From Clarkia xantiana subsp. parviflora (lineage: Eukaryota; Streptophyta; Magnoliopsida; Myrtales; Onagraceae): DNA of 64,000 bases. The notes under the pieces were generated by a model. That model had not been told where the DNA came from. It saw only the letters and a list, made by a program, of their open reading frames with translations, and ran no database searches. Of the stretch, positions 43,661 through 54,642 are shown piece by piece. Positions within the stretch are counted from its first letter, which is position 1, and each line of letters starts with the position of its first letter. The stretch lies in assembly GCA_036873135.1 (NCBI GenBank), contig JAPTYO010000005.1, forward strand, positions 13,184,166-13,248,165. Reading direction: 5' to 3'. Both the position numbers and the translations under genes were made by a program.

Positions 43661-45238
43661 TAGGGCTGGCAAATTGTGACACGGCACGATAGCACGACAC
43701 GAACACGCACGTAAAAAACCGTGTTCGTGCTAGCATATGGCAGAACGATAACACGATAGCACGAACACGATTAACACGATATAACTTCCGTGTTGTGTTC
43801 GTGTTTGAGTATCCTAACACGACACGCACGATAGCACGATAAAGTTGTGCTAATAAGACTAAATTTTAAGTATTTTTTGAGTAAATCTTATATATTACCT
43901 CCAATTAGTGGTTTAATATTAGGGTTAAGAACCTATGAAAGGTCTGAACTATCACCCATGTTAACGGGAGAGGTCTGAAATTTAAAAAGTTAATAACAGA
44001 GGTCTGAAATTTCTGTTTTGTTGATAACAGCGGTATCCGTTAGTTTTTTCCCTTAAAACTAACGTAAGTTGGTCACATGCTTGGCATGTGACCGGAAATA
44101 AAATAAATTTAAAAAAATGCCTTTCTATCAAGTGTACCCCTCACATGCTTGGAGTGAAAAGACCAAAATGCCCTTGAAGCCACCACGGTACTCCGGCGAC
44201 CACCAATCGTACTCCGGCGACCACCAATCGTATTCCGGCGACCACCACCGTACTCCGGCGACCACCACCAAGGCTCCGATTGGGCCAAAATCGGAGCCAC
44301 CGGCCCCGATTGGGCTCCGATCGGAGCCAAAAAAGCTCCGATCGGAGCCACAGAGCTCCGATCTGGAGCCCTGTGGCTCTGGTCGGGGCCACAGAGCTCC
44401 AGATCGGAGCTCTGTGGCCTCGGCCGGAGCGACAGTGCTCCAGATCGGAGCTCGGTGGCTCCGACCGGAGCCACAAAGCTCCGATCGGAGCTTTTTTGGC
44501 TCCGATCGGAGCTTTTTGGCCCCGATCGGAGCTTTTTGGCCCCAATCGGAGCTTTTTGGCTCGCCGGAGCCGAGGTGGTGGTCGTCCGAGTCGAGGTGGT
44601 GGTCGCCGGAGTCGGGCGGTGGTCGCCGGAGTCGGGTGGTGGTGGCCGGAGTCAGGTGGCGGTGGCCGGAGTTGGGTGGTTTTAATTTGACTTGAGGGGT
44701 AAAATTGTCATTTCACATTTTCTTAAATAAGATATTAAATAAAAAAAATATTAAAGGGGCAAAAATGTCATTTCACACAATTCTGTTAAATTTAACCTTA
44801 AAAATGGACGGAAAACCTCAAATCAACAAAATTGAAATTTCAGACCTCTGTTATTAACTTTTTTAAATTTCAGACCTCTCCCGTTAACATGGGTGATAGT
44901 TCAGACTTTTCATAGGTTCTTAACCCTTAATATTAAGTGTTTTTAAACTATATAATACTAACTTATGAATAGTGACATATTAATTTATGGTTTTTTTAAA
45001 TATGATGTTCATCATTTTGATTTTTGCTCAAAGATCTCGTATATATATATATACAGCCTAATATCATTCACAACACGATAACACGACACGAACACGCACG
45101 AAAATATCCGTGCCGTGTTCGTGTTTGTAAAATGTGGCACGATAAGCTTATCGTGCGTGTTCGTGTTCAGTAAGTTTAACACGACACGATCACTAATGCG
45201 CACGATAGCACGCACGATAGCACGAATTGCCACCCTTA
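43661..45238. mobile_element. hAT element with tagggctggcaa ends, interrupted by M5
   Basis: Ends tagggctggcaaatt and ...aattgccaccctta with the 8-bp duplication ttactagt (43653-43660 and 45239-45246). The subterminal regions hold many copies of cacgata/cacgacacg in opposite orientation at the two ends, as hAT transposase-binding clusters do. After M5 (43922-44926) is removed, about 560 bp is left. No transposase. Confidence 0.85.
43922..44926. mobile_element. Mutator-like fold-back element M5 (9-bp duplication)
   Basis: Ends gggttaagaacctatg and cataggttcttaaccc with the 9-bp duplication ttaatatta (43913-43921 and 44927-44935). TIRs of about 130 bp repeat aggtctgaaattt. The core (about 44190-44690) is GC-rich with repeated gctccgatcggagc palindromes framed by ctccggcgaccacc and its complement. 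Frames on both strands across the core are by-products of the repeats. Confidence 0.9.
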
Positions 45239-45864
45239 TTACTAGTAAATGAATTATTTTTCCTTCGGTAACTAACATCATGTCAAGAGAGTTATAGACT
45301 TATAATAATAATAATCCAATTAAATATGTTCATTCACGTCGATCAAAAGTAACGATATAATCTGACCAGATATTATAATGATCACATAACTTCATAATGA
45401 GAACGAGACTTGACAATAGAGACCAAAGTGTACCTTAATCTTCACCTAAGCCTAACCTCTGCTACTGCTGTTCTTTTTCTCAGTGGTCTCTGATCTCTCT
45501 AATCGGTCTTTGCTACAAAGTTGGTCTCATTTTTACATGTAAAATTAGACACCTATTTATAGTAAAACTAATCTAGATTACAGATAAGATCTACTAAATA
45601 TTAAAACGATAAATAACTTATATATAATACGGGATATATATCTTACAGATAATTGTTCCTAAATAATATGAGATAATACCGGTAGATAAATACCTTACTG
45701 ATAAGTAACTATTATATATATATCCGAGATATTTAACAAATATATATGTATTTACTACTCTAATATGCACATGAGCATTTTTGGACACTTCGTAACTTGA
45801 CACGTCTGGAAAGGATGCATCATGTGTAACGATGTTACGTTCGGGTCAAAATCGAGTGTTTACA

Positions 45865-46680
45865 ATACTAGCTTTCATTGAATTCTATGATTATGCTAGT
45901 ACTTGGTGGGATCAGCTATGCATAGATAGGAGGCGGAATGGAGAATGTCCAATTGCAACATGTGCTGAGATAAAAAGGGTGATGAGGCGACGATTCGTGC
46001 CGAGTTATTACTACCGCAATCTATAATTGCAAGAGTTTCATCAAGAAGACGATCCAATTATTGCTCCCAATGTCAAACTGGAGGCTAAGACAATCACCGC
46101 TATCAAGGCTTCTCAAGGCAGCTCATACACTCTTTCAACTCCTAATGAAGTTAAATTTGCTGAAAGAGTTGAACAAGTAGAGGTGATATGTTCTGAAACT
46201 GAACCTAAGGAAGAAGAAGAGATCGATGATACAATGCCTTCTTTATGCGATAATATTGAGGATCAGACTGAAGATGCAAACTACGATGATTCTATTCAAG
46301 ATGCAGAACAAGCTTCAATATATTGCATGACATTGAGTGTACAAATGAATACAAGAACTGCTATAATGTAAGTGCAACACTCATGGCTGAGTTGCACGGA
46401 AGACCTTAATTCCTATGAAGTGGACTGCCTTAATGAATATGTAGGTCTTCAGATCAACAACCAGAATGATGCCTCCATTATTGCATGATGAAGATCCTCT
46501 CTTTGAAAATGCTCCCATGGGATCACATTTACTTCGAGGCGTTGATCATGGCAAGTTTGTTTTTTACCCTGGAGACTGGCCACAACTACAGGCAAGGATT
46601 ACAGATTTCCCTGTCGAGACGAATCTTCTTGAAGAATGGAAGAATGATGTGAGCAACATCAATGTGAACATAAGTTGAAG
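45865..46680 (+). pseudogene. Ty3/Gypsy gag remnant
   Basis: Immediately right of the X2 LTR, the plus strand reads LAFIEFYDYASTWWDQL, RRNGECPIATCAEIKRVM and RRRFVPSYYYRNL, the Retrotrans_gag core. A TAA (46025-46027) and a deletion follow, then an acidic frame to 46371. A further frame at 46466-46678 (YPGDWPQLQARITDFPVE) is probably part of the same remnant. The gag N-terminus is missing, presumably on the other side of the X2 insertion. Confidence 0.7.
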
Positions 46681-47393
46681 TGTGACGAATAAACTAGATA
46701 ATAAGATCAAAGAGTCTCTCCAAGACTTGTGGTATTTCTATTTATTGTCTTTAGTTAAAAGTGTTTTTCTATAATTAATAAGATGGCTTATGTGTTGGAC
46801 ATTTAGCACATGGGTATAATTGTTTGGTTAGTTTAATTAGGTCATTAAGAGTTTAATGAGATGAAGAACAGCAAGCCTTATAAGATAAGTCCATTAGGAT
46901 TTCTTTGCACCTTTTAAATAGCCACCTTAAGAGTTGGCCGAATTAATCATGTTTGAATTTAGTTTCTGTGAAGAGTGTTTCCCTTATGAACTTATCAAGA
47001 CTCCCTTGTGGCGTTCAACCCTGACTTATCGAACGAATCTCCATCCCCGTTTGTGGCGTCTTCAACATACCCCCTAAACTGAAAACGATCCGTGAGATCG
47101 ATTCGATTGAATTCCATCACACCGAAGAAAGAATCTCATCACCTATAAGTGTGATAATTTTATATGGGACACATGACAGAATGTATAAACTTTCGGGTAT
47201 TCCCTCCCCTAACCGGCTACTGCAACTTGTTATGAAGCTAAGCTAGCATAGAAGAATATAAATATAGTTGGAACAGATTATGATATACATATTGTCTACT
47301 GTCGTCAACAACAGCCATGGTTGGTTCTCTAATAAGATTAGTGAAGAGAAGAGAGGTCAAAAAGAGTAGAGTAGATATAGATAGCAAAGAGAA
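46681..47393. other. Intergenic DNA with LTR-like segment, 3' of PTAC6
   Basis: From tgttggacatttagc (46793) to about 47178 the DNA looks like an LTR (TG start, TATA-like ttttaaatag near 46912, end ...gaca). No matching duplication or second copy was found, so this is tentative. The last 200 bp probably hold the PTAC6 3' UTR. Confidence 0.35.
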
Positions 47394-50018
47394 TCAGAAC
47401 CAGTTGGAGACGTTGAAGTCCCTGAGCTTGCTAAGATGCCTCTCCATGTCTTTTCTGCTCTTCACCCACTCTTCCCTTTCTATCACTGTCGTCGGATCAT
47501 CTTTCTGACTCTGCAACCACCATACATATACATAATAATTACAATAACTATTTTCAGTAGTAGTAACAAACAAACCCCCCTCTATCGACATTTTCTCACC
47601 GAGTGAATAACTTTGAAGGAGTTTCCACTGTCCCGTATTACAAGCAAGTCGTCCTTCCTATCCCTCTCTGTTCCACCTGGAACCGTCACCTGTGTGTGTA
47701 CATACAACAATCATTTCTCAATCTCATCCACATAATACTAAACTAAACTTGCACAAATCTTACAATAACTTTAGCTCTCGTGATTGACTTTGTCTTCGAG
47801 TCTATCACATAAATCTCCTCAAAGTCTAGAACAAACTCTGTGTCCCCCAACCTCCTGTTCCTGTAATGTTTTGTCAAGAAAACCTGCAACCCCACCATAA
47901 CTTAATTCAAATTCTCAGTTTCACAAAAGTAGTGATATGATACACACCACAACATTTGTCTAACCACCAACTTTGGCCAAACCATGATAATAAATACTCC
48001 ATGAGAATCAAACAACATGAACGAGCCTCAACTACATTCATCAGCTGCCAGAATGCTTAGAAAGGAACTTCATGTTTTGTGTTTTACGAATGAAAGTGAG
48101 ATCTATAAACTGTCCAAGGTTTGTCCATTGTGAGATTTTGGTGTCTTGAGTTTCACTTGTTGATATAAGGTGTCTGAAGTTTCAACTTTGTTGAAATTTC
48201 GTTTTCCATCCATTTTTCAGGTTAAATTTAGCAGATTTGTGTGAAATGACACTTTTGCCCTTTTAATATATATTTTTTTATTTACTATCTTATTTGAAAA
48301 TATGTGAAATGACGAAATTACTCTTGGAGTCAAACAAGGAGGATGAGACTGTTTTTTTTTTTTTTTGCTGAGGGGTATTTTTGACTTTTCATTCGAGCAT
48401 GTGACTGTTGAACAATGACATTTTTGGGATATTTTTTTTGTTCAGGTCACGTGGTCATCACATGACCAATTTCTGTTTGAGTTAACAGCAAAAACAGACA
48501 GAAACACCAAATTTCAACAAAACTGAAACATTAGACACTTCATATCAACATTTGAAACTCCAGACACCAAAATCTCACAATGGCCAAACTTTGGACAATT
48601 TATAGATTCTTAACCCTAGATCCTAAGAAAAGGAAACATACATTACCTTAATGACTTCCCTCTCAGATTTGTACATAGGATCCCGAGGTGCATCTATTGG
48701 TGGTTCTGTCACATTGTAGCATCCGTAGTCGCTCACAGCACATCGAATGTACTATATTCACAACCAACAAAACACAAGTCAGCCATATCAAAATGCCCTA
48801 CCATGCACCATCTTCTACATTTCTTCTACTAAACCTTGAACTAGTTACACTTTTCATTGAATTGAAAAGAACCTTTCTACCAAATGAAATCATTCAAAAA
48901 TAGATAGCCATAGGTATATTAGGTACTTCTAAAGTCTAAACTGCAAAAATAGGGTTCCTTTAGTGTGTGAGATGAGATGGAACCGATTATTGCAGTCAAA
49001 ATGAGATATAGCAGAAGATAGATGAGATGACTGTATCCAATGAGTTTTCATGAATTCCTTCTAATACAACAATTAGTGGTTACACGAAACAAAAATACCA
49101 AAGGGGCAAGAATAAACAACAGTTTATATAATCACCATACAAATTCTATGGCGTTCACCCAAACAAGAAGAACTGAAACTATGAAGGCGAGGCAGTTAAT
49201 TACCTTCTGTGGCATGGGTGCAAGCACTCTAGGGATTGAGTAAACATCTGTGTCCGGAGGAGTCACATACATCTGTACCCAAAATGAAGTACTGCTCAAT
49301 GATTCATCCAAACCAAACTTAAAAAACTAAAGGAAGATGGTCAATTGGCATTGCTAAAAGCTATATTTTCTCCCAAGATGATCACGCAATTTGGTTGAAA
49401 CAGATCCAATGGCCATAGAGCTGAACAGTAACCAACATTATTGTACACTGAATTTTAAAACATAAGATACCCACATGAAAGCATAGCATAAATTAGAGTT
49501 TTTTCATCATATAGATAGTATGAACTAACCTCTCTGAAGTCATACACATCATTATCAGGATCAGGGGGCTTCCGGATGAAGAAATCACAGTCGAGTAAGG
49601 ATATCTTGTGGAACTCGTCCTCATTGATTCGATAATCCACCACCATGTCAGAGTCCCACCCTTGAATCGACATAAAGCTCTTGCTCTGGACCCCATCAAC
49701 GGTAATGTCCTCGTCCAGCCCACCGCCGCCGCCCTCCTTGAGCGGGTCGTACTCGACCTCGAAGTCCCTTTTGTTGTCGACCTCTTCCGCTTCATCCTCG
49801 TCCATGTCATAGTCTTCGCCGCCGGCGTCTCCCTCACCGTCGTCTACGCGGACGAGGAAAGGATTCCTCCGGCGGGGTCTGGAAATAGTTATAGGAGTGA
49901 ATTTCAAGGGACAATGGGTCAGAAATGAAGGTAGTCTGGAAGTAGCGGCCTGTGTATTGGTGAACCTCGGAGCGAGGGACGGTGGCGAGAGGAGAGAGGT
50001 GGTGGTTATGGCGGACAT
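47394..50018 (-). CDS. PTAC6: PTAC6/PAP8, plastid-encoded RNA polymerase-associated protein
   Basis: Coding sequence complement(join(47394..47510,47600..47689,47764..47883,48647..48751,49204..49272,49530..50018)), 329 aa. Six exons, all GT-AG, all joins in phase 0. PTAC6 (PAP8, Arabidopsis At1g21600) is an essential accessory subunit of the plastid-encoded RNA polymerase complex, needed for chloroplast transcription and greening. Residues 1-55 form a Ser/Thr/Arg-rich chloroplast transit peptide. An acidic stretch (DYDMDEDEAEEVDNKRDFEV) follows, then the conserved core with SKSFMSIQGWDSDMVVDYRI, CDFFIRKPPDPDNDVYDFRE, EPPIDAPRDPMYKSERE and VFLTKHYRNRR, ending LRDFNVSNWF. Length and exon ends match the Arabidopsis protein as I recall it. 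The ATG at 50018 is the only in-frame start before the transit peptide. Intron 3 (47884-48646) carries a transposon; a hAT lies upstream of the promoter. The gene is intact. Confidence 0.96.
48095..48616. mobile_element. Fold-back TIR element M6 in PTAC6 intron 3
   Basis: The left arm (gatctataaactgtccaagg, ttgtgagattttggtgtc) is inverted at the right (gacaccaaaatctcacaa, then gacaatttatagattcttaaccc). The right terminus ends in aaccc like M1, M3 and M5. The arms are over 100 bp and have subterminal catgtgac / gtcacgtgg motifs. The left terminus is decayed; no clear 9-bp duplication. Confidence 0.72.
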
Positions 50019-50207
50019 GGGTTTTGGATGGGTTTTGCAGATGAGAACACTGGAAAACTGACTGACTATGGATTTTCAGTTCAAGTCTTCTGAAGATAAC
50101 TATACAATTCAATAAGTTCAAGGAAGATTATTCTTTCCTTGGAAGTATAGGGCCTATTTTGCGAAACCTATAAGCTTTCTTCGGGTCTTTCTGGGATGCT
50201 TGTGAAG
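50019..50207 (-). promoter_or_regulatory. PTAC6 proximal promoter and 5' UTR
   Basis: Only 189 bp separate the PTAC6 ATG from the hAT element. This interval, ending with the hAT duplication ttgtgaag, must contain the 5' UTR and any undisturbed proximal promoter. No obvious TATA box was picked out. Confidence 0.4.
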
Positions 50208-51284
50208 AAGTCTTATCAGAATCGGACCAAACATCGAACTGGTTCGATGTCCGGTTTTCAGTTCGTCCGATTCGAACTCGGTCCGACTATTCTAATGAAA
50301 AATGTCAAAGAGTGACAGATCGTGGACTGAAGGCGTGAAAAGCAAACTTCATTTATCCTTTTCCCCTCTTCCCTTCGGCTTCAACCCTAATCACTTCCCC
50401 TTTCTTCCCTAATTTCGTCACCCCCTTCCCTTCATTCCTAAAAAGGAGCAGCAAATCTTCTTCCCTAGACCATGTCCCTAATTATTTTCATTCCCTTCTT
50501 TCTCTTTATTCCTAAATAGGAGCAACAAACTTCATCTAGAGCTTCTTCTTGTCTTCCTCAAATCTTTGTCAATAGATGGTATTCATATCGAACTTCTAGC
50601 TGCCTTGCTAGATCTGGATCAGAAGCATCAAGACTTCAATCACCTCAACTTCTGCGTCCTCGCCGCAGATGATTCCTAGGCGTGCTCCAGATCGTCTGCG
50701 GTACCGTTCTTCTGTCTCTTTGACCAATTCAATGGCGAAGTATCACCAATCGTTGTTGATTAGGGTTCCGAAGGGAATAATCAGGACGAGGCAGCGTGAG
50801 TCTTACGAAATTAATGTCAAGGATGAGAAAGGAGATAACGAGATGAAGACTTTCAGCAGCAGACTGTAAACGTAGAGGCCTTGGAGAGGGAGGTCGAGAA
50901 CTTGAAGCGGCAAAAACTGAAAGCAAGATGAGAATTCGAGATTTTGGGAGCAAGATCGGGATTTTCGAGATGAAGGGAAGTGAAGGGAATAATGTGAATG
51001 TTAGGGTTGGGATTGAATTGAAGTGAAGACTTGGATTTAAATTGTTCTTGGGTAAATCAATAGCTGGTGAAGAAGAAAGTCATATATTTTTCTTTTGATG
51101 AAATGTCCTACCGGTGGACCGGTAAACCATCTGGTTCGTCAAAAACTGTCTGGTTCGACAAAAAACCGGCAGTTGAACCGGATTCGCTTCCTTATTGGTC
51201 TTTTGAGAGAACCAGACTGGTTAAGGCACCGGTTCCCGGTTTGATCCGGTCGGATCGCCGGTCCGATCCGGTTTTGATAACATG
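50208..51284. mobile_element. Non-autonomous hAT element, second CAGTGTTATCAG copy
   Basis: Ends aagtcttatcagaatcgg and ccggttttgataacatg, diverged forms of those at 41562-42687. The 8-bp duplication ttgtgaag is exact (50200-50207 and 51285-51292). Interior frames on the plus strand (50669-50869, MAKYHQSLLIRVPKGIIRTR) are short and unrecognised; no transposase. The interior differs from the copy at 41562, so the family may carry variable captured DNA. Confidence 0.82.
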
Positions 51285-51377
51285 TTGTGAAGCATGGTGC
51301 TTCTGCGTCAATAAATGATTAAGTTCAACATAATTAAAAAAAAAAATCAAGTTATTATTACTTGAATGGTTCAACCT

Positions 51378-51508
51378 GTGTTATCCGAACTGGACGGATC
51401 GGCGGTCCGACCGGGTTCAAACCGGAACCGGACCCTCAAACGGCATGGTTCGTTAAAAAGTTCAACATGTTAACGAACCCGGTCCAAACTGTCGATTTTT
51501 GTGAACCG
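51378..51508. mobile_element. Truncated hAT end of the same family
   Basis: tgttatccgaactggac followed by cggcggtccgaccgggttc repeats the left subterminal region of 41562-42687. It breaks off at 51508, where Copia sequence starts. The other end was not found. Confidence 0.6.
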
Positions 51509-52383
51509 CAGCAACTGTGATCTGCGTGGTTGGATTGACTCCTCCCACTGGATTTATTAAGAAAATGTCTCCATAAACATTCTCATTTACCATGTTGTTC
51601 ACATGTGTTGCTGCCTCAAATCTCCCACTCGAAGTAAATGAGACCTGACTATCATCATCATGTTCAAGTTCTATTAATACTTCATTCGTTTTGATGTTAC
51701 CAAGCTTTGGAAATTAGTCCTCAAGAAATATAACGTCTCTAGACTCAGCTCCTGAGCCGCCACAAAAATGTATCCCTTGGAGGTTTTAGAGTACCTTTTA
51801 AAGATACTTCTCAGACCACTAGGTCCCAACTTGCCGAATCGGCTGTCAGTTTGATACGTGTATGATGCGCACCCCTAAGGTCAGGTCGCAGCCTGGTAAA
51901 ATCCACCTCTTTAACAGTCTGCTCATATGGTTTCGTGTCCACCGATTTTGAAGGAACAAGGTTTACTACATGAGCGGCTTTCAACAACGCATCACCCCAA
52001 AAGGAGATCAGAAGTTGAGCTTGCGACATCACGATTCTAACCATGTCCAGGAAGTGTATGATTAAGATGCTCCGCCTTGTCGTATTTGTAATGGTGTATT
52101 GGGGATTGTCGTTTAACGGACAATACCACTTTCATTGCATACTAATTTCAGAGGTTTTGGCCACCTCTGATCGTGCATTAGGTTCTGACCTTTTGCTCGA
52201 ATTTATTCTCCACTAGATATCATATGAGTACATCTGAAATGGATATTTGCAAGTGAAAGTTTATTTCGAGCTTCAAATTAAACACTTCATATTAAATTTG
52301 TAATTCGAATCGATGTGTCCGGTCTATCGTGGGACATAGGCGCTACACGCGCAACACGTGGGTGTAACCCATGGTGTAAACGT
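51509..52383 (-). pseudogene. Copia integrase and linker fragment
   Basis: 51509-51700 matches the linker region at 33940-34104. At 51811-52044 the minus strand gives an integrase C-terminal part (SQAQLLISFWGDALLKAAHV, NLVPSKSVDTKPYEQ), preceded in a shifted frame by TTIPNTPLQ-like sequence of the PQQNG region. It ends where an oppositely oriented LTR starts at 52384. Confidence 0.7.
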
Positions 52384-52618
52384 TGTTGGCATTTGAAGAT
52401 TGGACCGCCGTAAATAGGAGCCCATTAATATGAGACAGTTACCCAAGATAATTGGGTAATGTCACATTAGGTACGCCCAAAATCCCAATGGACATGAGAG
52501 GTCCAAAATTGGGCCTCCCTTTCTCATTTGGTCGTTCGAAACATGTAAAGGAGTGAGATGGGTTTTGCCCACTTCCTCTTATAAATAAGGAGTGTTAGGG
52601 AACTAATATGGGTTAGTC
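52384..52618 (+). repeat. Partial Copia LTR, inverted relative to its neighbour
   Basis: Begins tgttggcatttg, the mirror of the usual ...caaatgctaaca LTR end, and runs 235 bp in the orientation opposite to 52619-53217. It includes the ttgggcctccc and cttcctcttataaataagg blocks. It is cut by the next LTR. Confidence 0.65.
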
Positions 52619-53217
52619 TGATGGATTACGGGGCTAAATACTACAGAAACATAAACAAGGTACATGCTAGTAATCACAATTACACAGCGGAAGATGTGCA
52701 CATACCTTAAACCTTTTCCGTAGTCTCAAGATCTTGCTGAGGGAGTTCTCGATCCACCGGAAGGAACCCGTAGAGGTTCTTGTTAAGGAAACCCTACGTA
52801 GTATAGTCTCCACAGTAAAGCCTCTGATCGATTCTTGGCAGGGACGGATCTCCAGAGTATTTGCTCAAAGCAAATTGGCACACCCTTGGTGTTGGTGAGG
52901 TTCAACCGAAACTAGTGTGTATTAAGGAGGAGGGTTGTCTCTCAAATCACCACCAATGAGGAATGTGAATTACCCTAATAAAAACCCTAACACTCCCTAT
53001 TTATAGGAGGAGCAAAGTGGACAAAAGTCCACTTTGCCCATACACATGTTTCGGCCAGCCTTGGTGTATAAGGGAGGCCAAATTTTGGGCCTCTCATGTC
53101 AATTGAGATTTTGGTCAAGCCCAATTTCCCTAATGTGACATTTACCCAATTTCTTAGGTAACATATACATATTAATGGGCTTCCATTTACGGCTCCAAAT
53201 CACCATATGCGCTAACA
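52619..53217 (-). repeat. Copia-D 3' LTR
   Basis: 599 bp, tgatggattacgg...gctaaca, closest to the Copia-C LTR and uninterrupted. It serves as the reference for the Copia-A insertion site. The polypurine complement gctcccactcgccgg follows. Confidence 0.8.
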
Positions 53218-53887
53218 GCTCCCACTCGCCGGAATGGGAGGGTGCCTGTTAATGTATTGTTGTCCAAATCGCATCAACATTTCACTCTTCTGATCTTGCC
53301 CCTACTTCTGAATAGTTCATACGATGTTTGTCGTGCGACTGGCAGATACGACGGGCATCGTGCTACTCATATGTTAGGAGTGTTGTAGCGCCCGCGGAAC
53401 GTTGATTCCCTATCTCAAATCAACCTGTTAAAAACATCAAATTGTATCGCGCTGTATCCTAGGTCAACTGTTAATTCTCCAATTGCCCATATTTCCACAT
53501 AGGAATACTTCTCCAAGGAATCCGTACAAGTAATCACAACCTTCAATTAATATCCGGTTGGTGGCCACCTAGTGAATACAAGAGTCGGTGAATTACAGGT
53601 GAACTTGACCATCCCCATCGCTCATACCCTTAGTCAAACCCAACCGGTTTCCAAAGACGTGGTAACTTGGTCTTTTTCTTCAGCACCGCGCTCTTACACC
53701 AGGAAGCGAACATTGAGCCTGACCTTAGATACGAGTTATGAGTCCACGAGGATACTTCGGGTGCCTCTTCATAAGGCATCGGGATCAATCACACGCTCGA
53801 GGTGAAGAAGTTTGTGCCCATCTGAATCTCGAGGATTCTACCTAGCACAACCGAGCATGACCCCGTGGTCGAACATGGCACGCGTAG
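53218..53887 (-). other. Copia-D 3' untranslated region
   Basis: Aligns with 7684-8350 and 30926-31590 and stops abruptly at 53887, where the LTR of element E starts. The coding part must lie beyond E and F, outside the window. Plus-strand frames are chance. Confidence 0.6.
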
Positions 53888-54642
53888 TGATGGGTATACG
53901 TCCGATTCGGGTTCGTTTTATATTCGGACTTCGTTTACACGTCAAACCCACTAACGAATCCGAATTATTTACCCACGAGCTTAAAACGGTTGGGAACGTG
54001 CGCGTACGCGTTCCGAACCGAAGACTCGTCCGGATTGTCGTAACATCTCGGTGTGATCCGAATCGTCCTCCTGGTGACACGCAAACCCATACGTACACAC
54101 TACACATACGGACCTTCCCGATGTCAACTTTTACTCCCGTCCACCCCCGATTCATGTTTTACACTAAACCGGCGTCTGACCATTGAAAACCGGGTTCGAG
54201 TTCAAGGTGCCCTTATTTAAGGGAGTCTACCCAACCATTTCATAACTTAAGTTGACAAGGAAGCTCTGACTTCTCTCTAGATTTCTCTCTCAAGATTTAT
54301 GATTTAAGCATCAGAGAGGGCTCATCGCACTCCACCCCCCCTCTCTGTGGTGTGCGATATTACCCTTGTGGAGGTGTTAGTAGGCACTCGTGCAGACACC
54401 GCAGGACATGCGCACGCGCTGACACTTCTAGACATCAACGTCCCGACATACGGACAACTACGCATACGGACATCCAAACACTTAGCCATTTTAAGGGCTT
54501 GCAAGTCTCTGACACTCCGAGTGTCCGACACCCCTACTGTCGGACACTCGCGAGCTCAAACAACCCGTCAACTTAGCTACAATGCACTTCAAGGACCCGA
54601 CGACTTTCGAGTCAACGACCCACGAAGATTCAAGATCCAACA
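53888..54642 (+). repeat. Element E 5' LTR
   Basis: Starts tgatgggtatacgtcc and ends agatccaaca, followed after two bases by TGGCGCCGTCAACAAG, a primer-binding site. It contains a promoter-like ccttatttaaggg (54211-54223). No second copy is in the window. Confidence 0.75.

Larger units (their letters stand above)
37191..45864 (-). repeat. X2 5' LTR, split by three DNA transposons
   Basis: Starts tgtcagacc at 37191 and ends gagtgtttaca at 45864, so on the coding strand it begins TGTAAACACTCG and ends GGTCTGACA. After removing the elements at 37571-38179, 38280-43634 and 43661-45238 with one duplication each, about 1.1 kb is left. That remainder contains a TATAAATA promoter-like box (complement near 45553-45560). 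Confidence 0.65.

Noticed and set aside
44109..44695. Open frames of 120-190 codons on both strands
   Set aside because: By-product of the gctccgatcggagc palindromes of M5; no codon bias or domain.
46793..47178. Complete solo LTR
   Set aside because: TG start and TATA-like box are present, but neither a 5-bp duplication nor a second copy could be found; kept only as an LTR-like segment.
49493..49928. Other frames across PTAC6 exon 1
   Set aside because: Out-of-frame shadows of a GC-rich exon; the PTAC6 frame is fixed by homology and splice phases.
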